A DNA stretch of 64,000 nucleotides, taken from Mallotus nudiflorus (Eukaryota; Streptophyta; Magnoliopsida; Malpighiales; Euphorbiaceae). This document shows, one piece after another, positions 1 to 9,820 of this stretch (within the stretch, counting starts at the first letter, position 1; every line of letters begins with the position of its first letter). The stretch covers positions 3,286,001 to 3,350,000 of the forward strand of contig CANTUR010000630.1 of assembly GCA_947683625.1 (NCBI GenBank), read 5' to 3'. Below the pieces are notes generated by a model. The model was not told the DNA's origin and did no database searches. It saw nothing but the letters and a program-made list of their open reading frames with translations. The position numbers and the translations under genes were made by a program.

Positions 1-1093
1 TGATAATGCCAAGAACTTGTCTGATTTGTTTGACAGAAGGATTTTCTTTTGGAAATTTATCCAGTTCTGTTGCAACATGAGGACCTGAAAGATACCTCCC
101 TTCTTTAAATTTCATTCCAAGAAAATCTATTTCTGTTTGGCCAATGAACATTTTGGTTGGTGAAAGCATAACACCATAATGTCGTACAAGATTAGCAAAC
201 TGTTGGAGCAGTTTCTCATGGGCTTTTATATCTGCAGAAAATAAAAGAATATCATCAATATAAACAAGAGCGCTGGAGAGGATGGGCTCAAAGATTTTTA
301 TCATAGCCCGTTGGAATAGTGATAGGGCTACTTTGAGTCCAAAAGGCAGCACATTCCATTGATAGTGTCTGTTTGGAATACAAAAGCCCATTTTGTATCT
401 GTCTTCTTCTTTGATTCCAAGTTGCCAAAATCCAGCCTTCAAATCAAATTTTGAAAAGATTTTAGCTCCCGCCAAAAATGCAAATAATGAGGAAATTTTT
501 GGCAAAGGGAATTTGTCATCCCTGAGGAAGAAATTCAAAGGCTGATAGTCGATCACCAATCTTTTCTTCCCATGAACTTGTTCTGATCTTTTGTTTACAT
601 AAAAAGCTTGGCATGCCCATTCTGATTTTGTGGGAGCAACTAGGCCTTGGTCTTCCAATTGGTTGCATTCTTCAATTGCTAATTTAAGATCAGAGGGAGT
701 CATTCCTAGATGAGTTACCTTTGTTGGGTTGACATCTTCATTTTGTTTGAAAGGTAAGGAGATGAAGAACTCCTCATTTTTCCACAATGGTGATGAGCAT
801 TTCTGAAGAAACTCTGTATGAGACTGAGCACTGCATTCTTTTAATAAGAACTCATGAATAGTTTGAAGGTTTGGTTGAGAAATGGTTTGGTTAACAACAA
901 GGATAGATGAAATATTGGTGAATGGTTGAAAGTATTTCTTGAACTTGAGTCCATTTGGAAGAATTCTCAAGTCTTTCATCTTCCAATAGACATCAAAGCC
1001 AATGACAATATCTTTTCCAGGTAAAGAAGATCCAAGAACATGTGTCCAGGTGTAACAATTTGGAAAGAATTGGATCTTTATTGGTGTCTGGTT
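1..1093 (-). pseudogene. Pararetroviral protease C-terminus and reverse transcriptase, partial
   Basis: Open minus-strand frame from 1093 to the window edge, so the C-terminal part is missing. It starts inside the aspartic protease fold, continues through a linker, then an RT core with the VIDYQ stretch, the FDLKAGFWQ region, the NVLPFGL motif and the polymerase signature YIDD (bases 251-262). The usual Ala-Pro-Ser after PFGLKV reads Ala-Leu-Ser (CTA at 323-325), which replaces a strongly conserved proline. The frame differs from the upstream coat/protease frame, the two overlapping by 16 bases (1078-1093). Function in the intact virus: copying pregenomic RNA into DNA. Here it belongs to a broken integrated copy. 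Confidence 0.87.
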
Positions 1094-2463
1094 TTAAGGC
1101 CAGTTTCAAGTAATTCTCTATTAGCTATAGAGAAATACTCAGAATGATGTTTCCAACATTCTTTAGGCAAGGCTTTTGGATTGAGAATGGTAGTTTTGGC
1201 TCCAATGTCGATCAAGGCTACAAGTTTTATGGGTTTGGAATAACTGGTTGGGTAAATTTGGATAAAGAACAAAGGTATTGGATGTTTTTCATGAGTTAGG
1301 GCTATCATGTCTCTATTATCACCACCAATTAAGAACTGGTCATTCCAGGACTCTGTTTCAGAGCTGGAAGTTTCTGAGTCTGCCTCTTGGCCTATAGCAA
1401 AAACACATTCTGGTGAAGCTTCTTCTTCTTCTGAAAAGAGAGACTCAAGATCAGCATCATTCAAATCTACTTTAGTGATCTGCTGGATTTGTTGAATCAT
1501 TTGCTCAGTCTTCTTTGTTTTTGAAGGGCAGTTTTTTGCAAAATGACCCTTTTTTCCACAGATGTAGCATCTGTCAATTTTTTCTTTACCATGGAACTTT
1601 TTCTTCTTGTAATACTTCCACTTCTTAAACTTGGATATTTTCCCTTTCTTCTTTAGTTTGAAGAAATGTTTCTTCTTCTTTGATGGACAAACACAAACAT
1701 CAGCATCTTTGCATTTGATCTGCAAATCAGGCCTGTCACATGAAAGTTTTCCCAAAGGATTCTTCCTACTGCCCAGATACATTTTAATCATCTTCCTTTG
1801 ATCACATAACTGGGTATGAGACTGAATCATGATCTGATACAAATGTCCCATTGGTACATCTCCAACTTTGTAATTTGATTGTTGAAGGATTGAAAACATT
1901 CGAGAGGCAAGAATCTCGGGAATAGAGGCCAAAAAGGCTTGTTTTAAATCAGGATTAGCAGTGCCTCCTAACAGGTAAAATCTAGTAGACATATTTTGGA
2001 AATGTCTTTCTAGATCTTTTCTTTGTAGTGAACAACATTTCATCTGGTAATACTCCTTTCGTGCCACTTCAAGATCATCATCCCATTTTCCTAAGAACTC
2101 ATAATGCAAGAGTCCTAGGAAATCTTCCGGTGATATGGCATCCATCAACTGGGTTCTAGCATAAGCATTCAGAGAAGCATACCAGTTTGCTAGCTTTCCC
2201 ACCATTTTTGCAAGAAATGTTTCAATAACAACCCTGATTTCTGCTCCAGGAATAATCATTTGTCCAGCTATCCATGCTCTGAATTCTAGAAATCTATTCC
2301 TGTATTGTGAAGGAGGAACATCATCCAGGGTGAAGTAATTTCCAATATTTTTTTTGGAAATTTTTCTGCGGATTTGGCTGTGATGTTCTAGGCTATTCAA
2401 ATTCTTCTTTTGGATCATCAACTTCTTCAACTTGAGGTCCTCTAGAAGATGTAGCATTATCAA
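1078..2463 (-). pseudogene. Pararetroviral coat protein with zinc knuckle, plus start of aspartic protease
   Basis: A 461-residue open frame. Residues from about 40 resemble the caulimovirid capsid core. Residues 215-295 are rich in Lys (nucleic-acid binding), followed by a CX2CX4HX4C knuckle at Cys299, Cys302, His307 and Cys312. An acidic Glu/Ser stretch follows, then the start of a retropepsin-like domain. The catalytic triad reads Asp419-Ile-Gly where Asp-Thr-Gly or Asp-Ser-Gly is expected. The frame ends at TAA 1078-1080 inside the protease domain, whose remainder continues in another frame. The ATG at 2461-2463 is probably not a real start: the first 27 or so residues are read from the wrong frame of the preceding acidic segment. 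Confidence 0.83.
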
Positions 2464-3388
2464 CCATCAATTGGTAGGGTATTTCATAATCCGAATCCGA
2501 GTCACTTTCTGAAGATTCAGAAGATGAACTTTCCTTTGAATCAGATTCAATTGAAAAGCTGGGCATGACATTTTCAGCACATTTTTCCAAAAAGGAAGAG
2601 ATGGGATTTACCATCATTAGAGGGTGTTCTGGCTCTTTTGGTGATGAGGTTGGTGAGGTATTTTTAGGTAATGATTCAGAAGGTGTTGTCTTAGGTTTCT
2701 CAGTTTGAGAGAAATGGACTGTTTTTCCTTTTTTTGTTGTTGTTTCATCAGAGGACTATGTTTGAGAGGGGGTTTTTGATGAGGATTTAAATCCTTGAAA
2801 GTTTGGAGGAATATTCAAGGGGGCTGTTGGTGCAGGAAATAAAGATTGGGTGGAAGAGGCTGTGTATGGTGAACTGGGAATTGAATAAGGGCTGTACAAA
2901 AGACCAAAAGGATCTGGAGAGAAGGATTTTGAAGAGGTTTGTGAGGACAACTCTTCTTTCTTTCTTTTAAGATCTTTTTCAAGTTGGTCAACCTGGGCTT
3001 TCAAGTTTAAAATTTCTGTTTCTTTCATTTGAATGTTATTCAATGTGCCTTTGTTGCTGATGATTCGCATAAGTTCCTGGTGCTTCATCTCTATCTGCCT
3101 TTGTAATTCTGTATGAACGGCTGTCATTCGTTTTTCAAAGGCTTGGAACTTTTTTTCTGCCAAATTCATATGTTCAGCAACTCCATCAATCTTTTCTTCA
3201 ATAAGCTTCAATTTTTGATTTTGAGCATAAGCATTTTGTGTCTGCCAGTTGACTACTGCTTCAGCCGAAGTTGTTTGTCTAGGTCTGCCATCTGCATCAA
3301 CAATGTTTGATTCCAGGATAAAAGGTTGCATGGTGATTTGGTTTTTTGTTTCTTTGGTTAAAGGAGGAAAGTCTGTGGGTTGGAACAT
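2393..3388 (-). pseudogene. Pararetroviral coiled-coil and acidic polyprotein segment
   Basis: One frame interrupted by a single TAG at 2756-2758. The upstream part (2759-3388, 210 residues) is mostly a predicted coiled coil of charged heptads (roughly residues 55-150) followed by a Ser/Pro-rich tail. The downstream part (2393-2755) is Ser/Pro-rich, then a run of Ser/Asp/Glu. The segment lies between movement and coat proteins, as in petuvirus-like polyproteins, where it may serve virion association or assembly (inference). The ATG at 3386-3388 overlaps the movement-protein frame by 31 bases. It could be a genuine start of a second ORF or just the first Met after a frame change. Confidence 0.7.
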
Positions 3389-4782
3389 ACAGATTTGGGG
3401 TAAAGACTTTGGCTTTTAATTCTCAGTTGAGTTTTCTTTCTTACCCATTTCAAAGCTTTTTTGTAACACGGAAGAGGAGTTGCCTTAGGTTTTGGCTGGG
3501 AAGGAGGTATTTGAGGCTTGCAAGGTTCAGGAGGAATATTTTGAGTAGCTGGTGGTTTGTACCAAGCAGGAGGAGAATATGATATAAGATAATCATATTT
3601 TCCTGAAGGTTGTCCCAGAGTGCAGATGCTTGAATCTCCATCTTCATATCTTCTTCTGAATTCCTTTTCACTATATTTTTCCAGAGACTTCTTCTTTTTC
3701 TTTTTCCTCTCATCATCATCAAAGTAGGATGCAGTATAACAATCATCACAATCACAATAATCAAAATAACAGTGACCATCACGCTTAAAAGCATAGACTG
3801 GTCTTCCATAATTATCAAAAGAGGCTACAGGGATGTTATTTTCTGGATCCCAAGGATTGATCATGAACTGTGTATTAAAAACTGTAGGAGTCTCTTGTTT
3901 TCTCCTAAAGATCGAATCAACTGATCCATCAGATCTTTTGATATGCACAGGGTCTGTACCTTGAATTGGCTCCACTGTCTCATGCAACTTCTCATAATTG
4001 GTGATCCACTTTTCTGGGAATAATTTTAACAAATCATTCCTAGAAAGTTGTTTGGGTGTGTGAATGCATGTGGGAGTATTATGAGAGTCTGCTTTTATGA
4101 ACAAAGCATCATTTTGGACACATGGTAGTGACAAGTTGATAGCATGGTTTTGGAGACGGTAGACAATTTGGTAGTGAAGGGTGGCTACTTTGGCTGTGGA
4201 GATTTGTTCAGCACCAAGGATCTGGAGTTGGACTTTTAAAGCTGTCAAGGCATGGGGATCAGAAAGGGCCAGATTATAATTTGGGAAAAATGTAAAGAAT
4301 ACTGAGCCAGCATTTAAGGATGTCTCTACGGTCCCAATTACAGCATGTTGATACTGTTTATATCTAGAATCCAAAAGAGCGATTCTAGAGAAAACAGGTT
4401 GCCCTGCTCTGCCATGGTAGGAGAGTCCTAACCTTATAGCTCCAAAGTGGATATGAGTGTATCCCTGATTAAGCCAAGTTCTTAGAAATTCTGGAGGAAT
4501 TTCTAAGGTCACAAATTGTTCTGTCTGAGAGGCTGGTATATGGTGTTGGTCAAAGCTGGAGGCTTGAACATATTCTTTTATAGAGGAAGTGGGTCGGTTT
4601 ATAAGAGCTTTAAAAGATTGTTTCCAGTTTATTTTGGATTTTGAGAAGGCATCATAGGGATTCAACAGCGGGAATTTTGATTCTTCAATCTTTTGATCTT
4701 CAGGAAGGTAAGTAAATTCATACAAGTAATCGATCTTTTTCTGGGTGGTTTGGTTGATGGGGGGTGATAGGGTAACGGCAAG
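3358..4782 (-). pseudogene. Pararetroviral movement protein (30K superfamily)
   Basis: Open from 4782 to TAA at 3358-3360. No in-frame ATG is seen near the N-terminus: the codon where homology becomes clear is TTG (4723-4725), and the nearby ATG at 4719-4721 is in another frame. The central region carries the 30K-type signature around GAIRLGLSYHGR and TRYKQY-like residues, then NAGSVFFTFFPNYNL. The C-terminal part has a Cys/Asp-rich cluster followed by a poly-Lys stretch and a Pro-rich tail. In intact viruses this protein moves the genome through plasmodesmata. The missing start, together with the change to A+T-rich DNA just upstream, indicates truncation at insertion or later. Confidence 0.85.
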
Positions 4783-4977
4783 TTAAAAAATTTTTAGCTT
4801 TACAAAAATTAAAAGGAATTAACAATTAATAATTTTTAGATCTATAAATAAAATTTTAACTTTTTTAAATTTTTAAAAAAAAATATAAAAATTAGATAAA
4901 GGTAAATGCTAGGGATTTTATGTAAAACATGTTATGGATTATATGTAATGGGATTAGAGAAGACATATGTTAAAACA

Positions 4978-5297
4978 ATGGTATAATGATCATTTTTTAT
5001 AAAAAAAGTCAATAAAAATCCTTAAGTTTTTGATTTTGAAATTATATGTAGAATAATATTCAATTTTGAAATAAGAGGGTTTGAAATGTCAATTAGGCCT
5101 AATTTAGGGAGTTTAATATCATTTGCTCTTACAGAAGATAAGGGTATAATGGTCATTTTTTGCAAAAAAGTCAACAAAAGTCCTTAAGTGTTCGATTTTG
5201 AAACTATAGAGAGGTTAATATTCGATTTTAAAATAGAAGGTTTTAAAATGTAAATTAGGTCTAACCTTAGGGAAGTTAATGTCATTTTCTCTTAATT
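4978..5297. repeat. 150-bp imperfect tandem duplication
   Basis: Two direct copies, about 4980-5130 and 5146-5297. They share GTATAATG(A/G)TCATTTTTT, the stretch around AAAAGTC(A/A)A-AAAA-TCCTTAAG, and the tail with AATTAGG(C/T)CTAA. The copies differ by many substitutions, so the duplication is old. No coding content is seen. Confidence 0.75.
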
Positions 5298-5879
5298 TTT
5301 CTCAACTTTAAAACTGATTTCGTATAAAAAAAATTATGGCTATAATTAATCAAAAGATAATAAAAAATTATTAGTTATTTGTTAATAAATCATTTAAAAA
5401 TAATAAAATATAACAATTTAAATATTATAATCCTATTGTACTTATAATTTATTACAATTTTAGTAAATTTATTTTGTTTGAGCAATGATGCTTTATTTCT
5501 TCAATATTATTAATACTAATACTTTTATTTATACATTAATTTGATGTAATTTTTTAAAATTCAACTAATAATTAAATTATAAATATTAATTAATTTAATT
5601 TTAACTCTTTTTTGTTATATTTTATAAAAAAAATCTAAAAACGATAATTATACTATTTTTGCTATAAAAAAATATACTTTCAAAAAAATTATTTGCTCTA
5701 TTTTTTATTTATTAATTTTAATTTATAAAAATATCTGCTTTTAAAACAAATTATATATTTTTCCTATTTTCATAAAATTTATTAATTTTGATTTTAATTA
5801 TTTAATTATTAAATTTAATATAATAAGACTTACAAAATTATGTTATATAATTTGATTTATAATAGATAAAACATAAGTA

Positions 5880-6345
5880 GATCTAATTAAAATAGAAAAT
5901 TTTATTCTTTTTAACAAAATTATCACTAAAATTTTAATTAATTTAATTTTATTAGAGATAAAATCGAAAAATCAAGTAACTATAGAATTTTCCGCTAATT
6001 AAAATAGGAAACATACTTTCAATTAAATTAGAATTATATGTTAATTAATTTTATTTTTATTAGAAATAAAATAGAACCTAATTAGAATAGGAAATATACT
6101 TTCAATTAAATTAGAAGTACATTCTAATTTAATTTAATTGAATTTTGTTAGTGATAAGATAAAAATTAACCTAATTAAAATAGGAAACATACTTTCAATT
6201 AAATTAGAATTATGTTTTAGTTAATTTAATTTGTATTAGAGATAAAATAGAAGTTAATCTAATTAAAATAGGAAATAAACTTTCAATCAAATTAAAATTT
6301 TATTTTAATTAATTTAATTTTTATTAGTAAATAACTAAATTATCC
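5880..6345. repeat. A+T-rich tandem repeat, about 83-93-bp unit
   Basis: The core AGGAAA(C/T)ATACTTTCAATTAAATT begins at 6006, 6089, 6182 and (diverged) 6270, each followed by a TTAATTAATTTAATTT-type stretch and AGAGATAAAATAGAA. A more decayed unit precedes at about 5890. There are four clear copies. No TIRs or genes are seen. The flanks (5298-5879 and 6444-6904) are A+T-rich with nothing recognisable. Confidence 0.75.
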
Positions 6346-6400
6346 AATTTTTATATAATGATGACTGAAAACTTTTATGTAATTTTGCTTGTCCCCCTTC

Positions 6401-6443
<43 letters not shown>
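6401..6443. repeat. Compound microsatellite (GT)n(AT)n
   Basis: Six GT units run directly into about 15 AT units. Confidence 0.9.
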
Positions 6444-6446
<3 letters not shown>

Positions 6447-6904
6447 GTTTAGATTAGAAAATATATTTTTAAATTTATTTGATTTATTAGAAAATGTTCA
6501 AAAACTAATATAAATAAATTTATTTAATTGGTTAATCAATCAATTAATTGGATTATTGACATATTTAATATTTAATTCGGTTATGATTATAAGAATTATA
6601 ACAATGTAAAATATATTTCAATTAAAAATTATAATATATAATTTGCTAAGTTGAATCATTCTTCCACCTAATTACACTTTCATTACTTAAATGAAAATTA
6701 GATTGAGCAAATGCAACAATAAAGTTGCCATAAGTTGTCTTCCATAAAGTCTATATATTTATAGAAGAAAATGATGAAGTGATACATTTATTATTTCTAA
6801 TTTTATGACAAATCACAATTTGGTTGATCTTGGGTTTGGATCCAATATCAAGTAGAGAATAATAAAGCTCTGGTGTCCACTGAAGGCCCGAAAAAAGAAA
6901 GAAA

Positions 6905-7252
6905 GAATGCATGGTACATATACAAACCCAATATTTCTCAATTTTTATCGGTTTGACATTTTAATTTATAATTTTATCATTTTGATATATAAATTTAGTT
7001 AACATACAATTTTGAAACCCTTAACAGCATACATGGTATGAAATATCAAATTAACACGTGTCACATCATAAGAGTTTAACTGATTAAAAACTACAAATAG
7101 AGTTGTCACAAGTATAGAAGTTAGTAAATATATTATGTTATCATATTAATGCAAATTAATGCATTTTAGCCAAATTCAAGTATTAAAATTGAAAAACTAT
7201 AAATTTAAATGTTAAATTGATAAAAAGTAACAAGTATAAGGGTATTATGCCA
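6905..7252. mobile_element. MITE-like element with long terminal inverted repeats, copy 1
   Basis: The first 55 or so bases (from TGCATGGTAC) are an imperfect inverted match to the last 55 (ending GTATTATGCC), including the shared inner block TTTTTATC-GTTTGACATTTTAATTTATA. About 345 bp with no ORF. A second same-orientation copy lies at about 53112-53450. It sits just 3' of the first dioxygenase gene, ending 14 bases before its stop codon. The target looks like an A-run, so target duplications cannot be read. Confidence 0.6.
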
Positions 7253-7266
7253 AAAAAAAAAAATCT

Positions 7267-9281
7267 TTAAATCTTCACAGTTTGGAGGGCAATCTTGCCA
7301 CTTTGGAAGCATTCAAAGTTGATAGCAGCATAATTTTTGAGCTTCTTATATTGCTGTGGTCTTTTTTCATCAATCAAACCTTTTAGTGGCTCAATCTCTA
7401 CTTCTGCGTTTGGCAAGTGGAACACTGCCACTGATATTCTATCGCTTTCTGAACTTGTTGATACCCTATGGATTGGGCTCTTGAAGATTCCATTACTCAT
7501 TATCTGCATTCAAGTTATCATCCAATTCTTAGTCTCTAACCAGTATCAACTGTAATATGTTGATATAAAATATGCTCCTCTAATACAACGCCAGTTAGAA
7601 AATCATTCATCTTCGTAGGCATCATAAAATGCAGGATTAAAACGGCAATTGTGATTAATATTATTACGTATGAACTGAATTATGAAGCAGTTTTTTTATA
7701 AAATTCCACGATCCAATATTATAGCAATTTGGAGAACCAAAATTATAAATTTATTGATGTTACCTACCTGCATTTGATCTCCAGCATTGACAACAAGTGC
7801 ATGAGGAATTATGGGAACTCTGTACCACTGATCATCTTTAAACATTTGAAGACCTTCTACTTCTTGGTCTTGTAATAAAATAGTTATAGCTGAGCCATCA
7901 GAATGAGCTTTAATGCCAAGAACTGACTCTGGTCTTGGACACACAGGATAATAATTAAACCTTGCTGCCATTTGCTCTTGCTTCTCATATTGTTTCAAGA
8001 AACAATCCTCTTCTAAATTCATTGATCTTGCCATGGCTTTGAGGAGAAGCTCTACTATTTGCTTCATTTTTTCTGAATATTCATTCAGTACTTCTCTGCA
8101 AGAATTGTATTTTGGCAATTTCATAAATCAGTAAAGTTTTTATCTCAATCATAATAATTTCTGACTTGGTATTATTCGAGGCATGTTTATAACTGTAAAA
8201 ATGCTAATTCAAACTCTAACTTAATCCGATCTTTCAATAAAAGAATAATTTCAAGCCTGTTTTCTAAAATAAATTTTTGTACAAAAATTTCAACTAATTC
8301 GAATTGCGTTGAAAAAACTTTTTGAAGTATTTTCTTCATATAGAAAGACTTGAACTTATCGGCATAGCTTTGGTCTAGTGGCCGAACATTTCATTGGCAT
8401 CTATAAAGATTCAAGGTCGAGTTCCAACCCCTTCCCATCCCCTCAATTTGTACTGACCAATCCTTCAAGTTGTACTAACCAAAAAATAGAAAGACTTGAA
8501 TTCAAGTAAATGGAACCTAAAAAGAGAGAAAAAAAACTTTTAACACATTTGTTTTTATATATATAAACAGACTCCAGTTCATAAATTTACTAAAAAAAAT
8601 CAAACCCCTTACAGGATCAATAAACATTTCTTGAAAACAAACTATTTGTTTGAGAATAATAAAAGTTTATATTTTTTCAAGAAAACAGTTTAAACCTCAA
8701 TGTCAAAAGGAACAAGAAACATACGAAAGTACCTAAAATCACTTGGATTACTTGGCCAAAGTTGAAGCTTTCTTGAACTCTGTGGGATTAGATTGAGAAA
8801 CAGACGATCAGACCAGTCATAAACTTGCTGATCAGAAAGAACAGGGTCATTTCCATATCCTTCTATATCATTCACTGCCCGAGCATACTTCTGTTTCTCC
8901 ATTGATGGAAGTGCAAAGAATTGTCTAGTGACTGCTCGTATCTTGTCCAGGAATGAACTTGAAATCCCATGACCTGTGGCCTGCAATTAAAGTAAAATAA
9001 AAAAAAAAAAAAAAATGATTACATTCAAGAAACAAATTTTCTTGTACATGAACTGTTGCAGGCAGTGTACAAACATTGAAGAAAAGAAAAACCTGGAAAC
9101 AACCCCAAGAACTGAGAGCTTCTTTAAGTTTTTCAAGCTCTTCTCCTCCAGAAGATAGCAGACTGAGGTCAATTACAGGAATGGAGACTAATGGAGGAGA
9201 AGGACTGGGGATTTCTTTGATCATATATCTTGGTGGAGGTTCATCCCCATCAGTTGACAATTCTTGCACATACTTGGACAT
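7267..9281 (-). CDS. 2-oxoglutarate/Fe(II)-dependent dioxygenase, SRG1/NCS1-like, gene 1
   Basis: Four exons on the minus strand: 9093-9281, 8733-8980, 7768-8095 and 7267-7503, all with GT-AG junctions and continuous frame, giving 333 residues (family about 350). The N-terminal DIOX_N part includes IPVIDLSLL. The C-terminal jelly-roll holds the iron ligands His210, Asp212 (HSD, where HTD is more usual) and His267, and the 2-oxoglutarate-binding Arg277-Ile-Ser279. The soluble cytosolic enzyme couples 2-oxoglutarate decarboxylation to oxidation of a small molecule. Relatives (protein SRG1, codeine O-demethylase-like, norcoclaurine-synthase-like) act in specialised metabolism, but the substrate cannot be told. 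Intron 2 contains a SINE. The downstream paralogue at 12663 has the same exon phases, so the pair is a tandem duplication. Confidence 0.9.
8355..8485 (+). mobile_element. tRNA-derived SINE in dioxygenase intron 2
   Basis: A 131-bp insertion flanked by perfect 15-bp direct repeats ATAGAAAGACTTGAA (8340-8354 and 8486-8500). It contains a Pol III A-box-like TGGTCTAGTGG (about 8371-8381), a B-box-like GGTCGAGTTCC about 45 bases downstream, and an A-rich 3' end. This is the anatomy of a plant tRNA-derived SINE. It lies antisense to the host gene within the 8096-8732 intron. The identical target duplications suggest fairly recent insertion. The family name is not known to me. Confidence 0.85.
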
Positions 9282-9741
9282 GATGATTAGTTTACAACTA
9301 CAACGCCAAAACTACTAGTGACGGTGATGATATTGATAACTAGATTATTATTATTATTATCATCATTGTTATTTCCCACAAAATACATGCGTTTCCAGAT
9401 TGATAAAGAAAATATGCGGAATATTAGGGGCATTGGTATAGGATCTTAATATAAACATGGAGCCAAGAAAGTTTGTCGGGACATTTGTCAATTACAAAGA
9501 CTGCCAATGCTAATGATAGTGACAAATACAAATTAGCTGAAAATAATTGCCCTCAAATAACAGAAACAATTTTTCAAATGAATTTAGCTAACGATTGTGT
9601 GTTAAATATATTATTATGATGCTTTCTTTGTTATCAAAATGTTTATTTAATTTCACCCATTTGCAACAACTAATGGTCAAATAATAAAAGCAGCTGCAAT
9701 AATCTGCGTAATAATTTTTATGGAAGAAATACAAACAACAA

Positions 9742-9813
9742 TCCGTTGTCGTCCAGCGGTTAGGATATCTGGCTTTCACCCAGGAGACCCGGGTTCGATT
9801 CCCGGCAACGGAA
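9742..9813 (+). tRNA. tRNA-Glu (anticodon UUC)
   Basis: 72 bases folding as a canonical cloverleaf. The acceptor stem TCCGTTG pairs with CAACGGA, the discriminator base is A, the anticodon stem CTGG/CCAG encloses loop CTTTCAC with anticodon TTC, and the T arm CCGGGTTCGATTCCCGG contains a perfect B box. No CCA is encoded and no intron is present, as usual for plant nuclear tRNA-Glu. A short T-run at 9815-9820 can serve as the Pol III terminator. It lies between the two dioxygenase genes. No other tRNA was found in the window. Confidence 0.97.
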
Positions 9814-9820
9814 ATTTTTT

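Larger units (their letters stand above)
1..4783 (-). mobile_element. Endogenous pararetrovirus relic (Caulimoviridae, Petuvirus-like)
   Basis: Minus-strand block carrying, in viral order, a 30K-type movement protein, a coiled-coil/acidic segment, a coat protein with a CCHC knuckle, an aspartic protease and a reverse transcriptase. This order and the absence of integrase or LTRs point to Caulimoviridae, and the single-polyprotein order is closest to petuviruses (genus from memory). The right edge is near 4783, where the movement-protein frame meets a stop and A+T-rich host-like DNA begins. The left edge is outside the window, so the rest of RT and RNase H is not seen. The coding sequence is broken at three frame changes and one in-frame TAG, so I read it as an old, non-functional insertion. 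Confidence 0.88.

Noticed and set aside
4719..4721. ATG as movement-protein start
   Set aside because: It is out of frame with the conserved protein.
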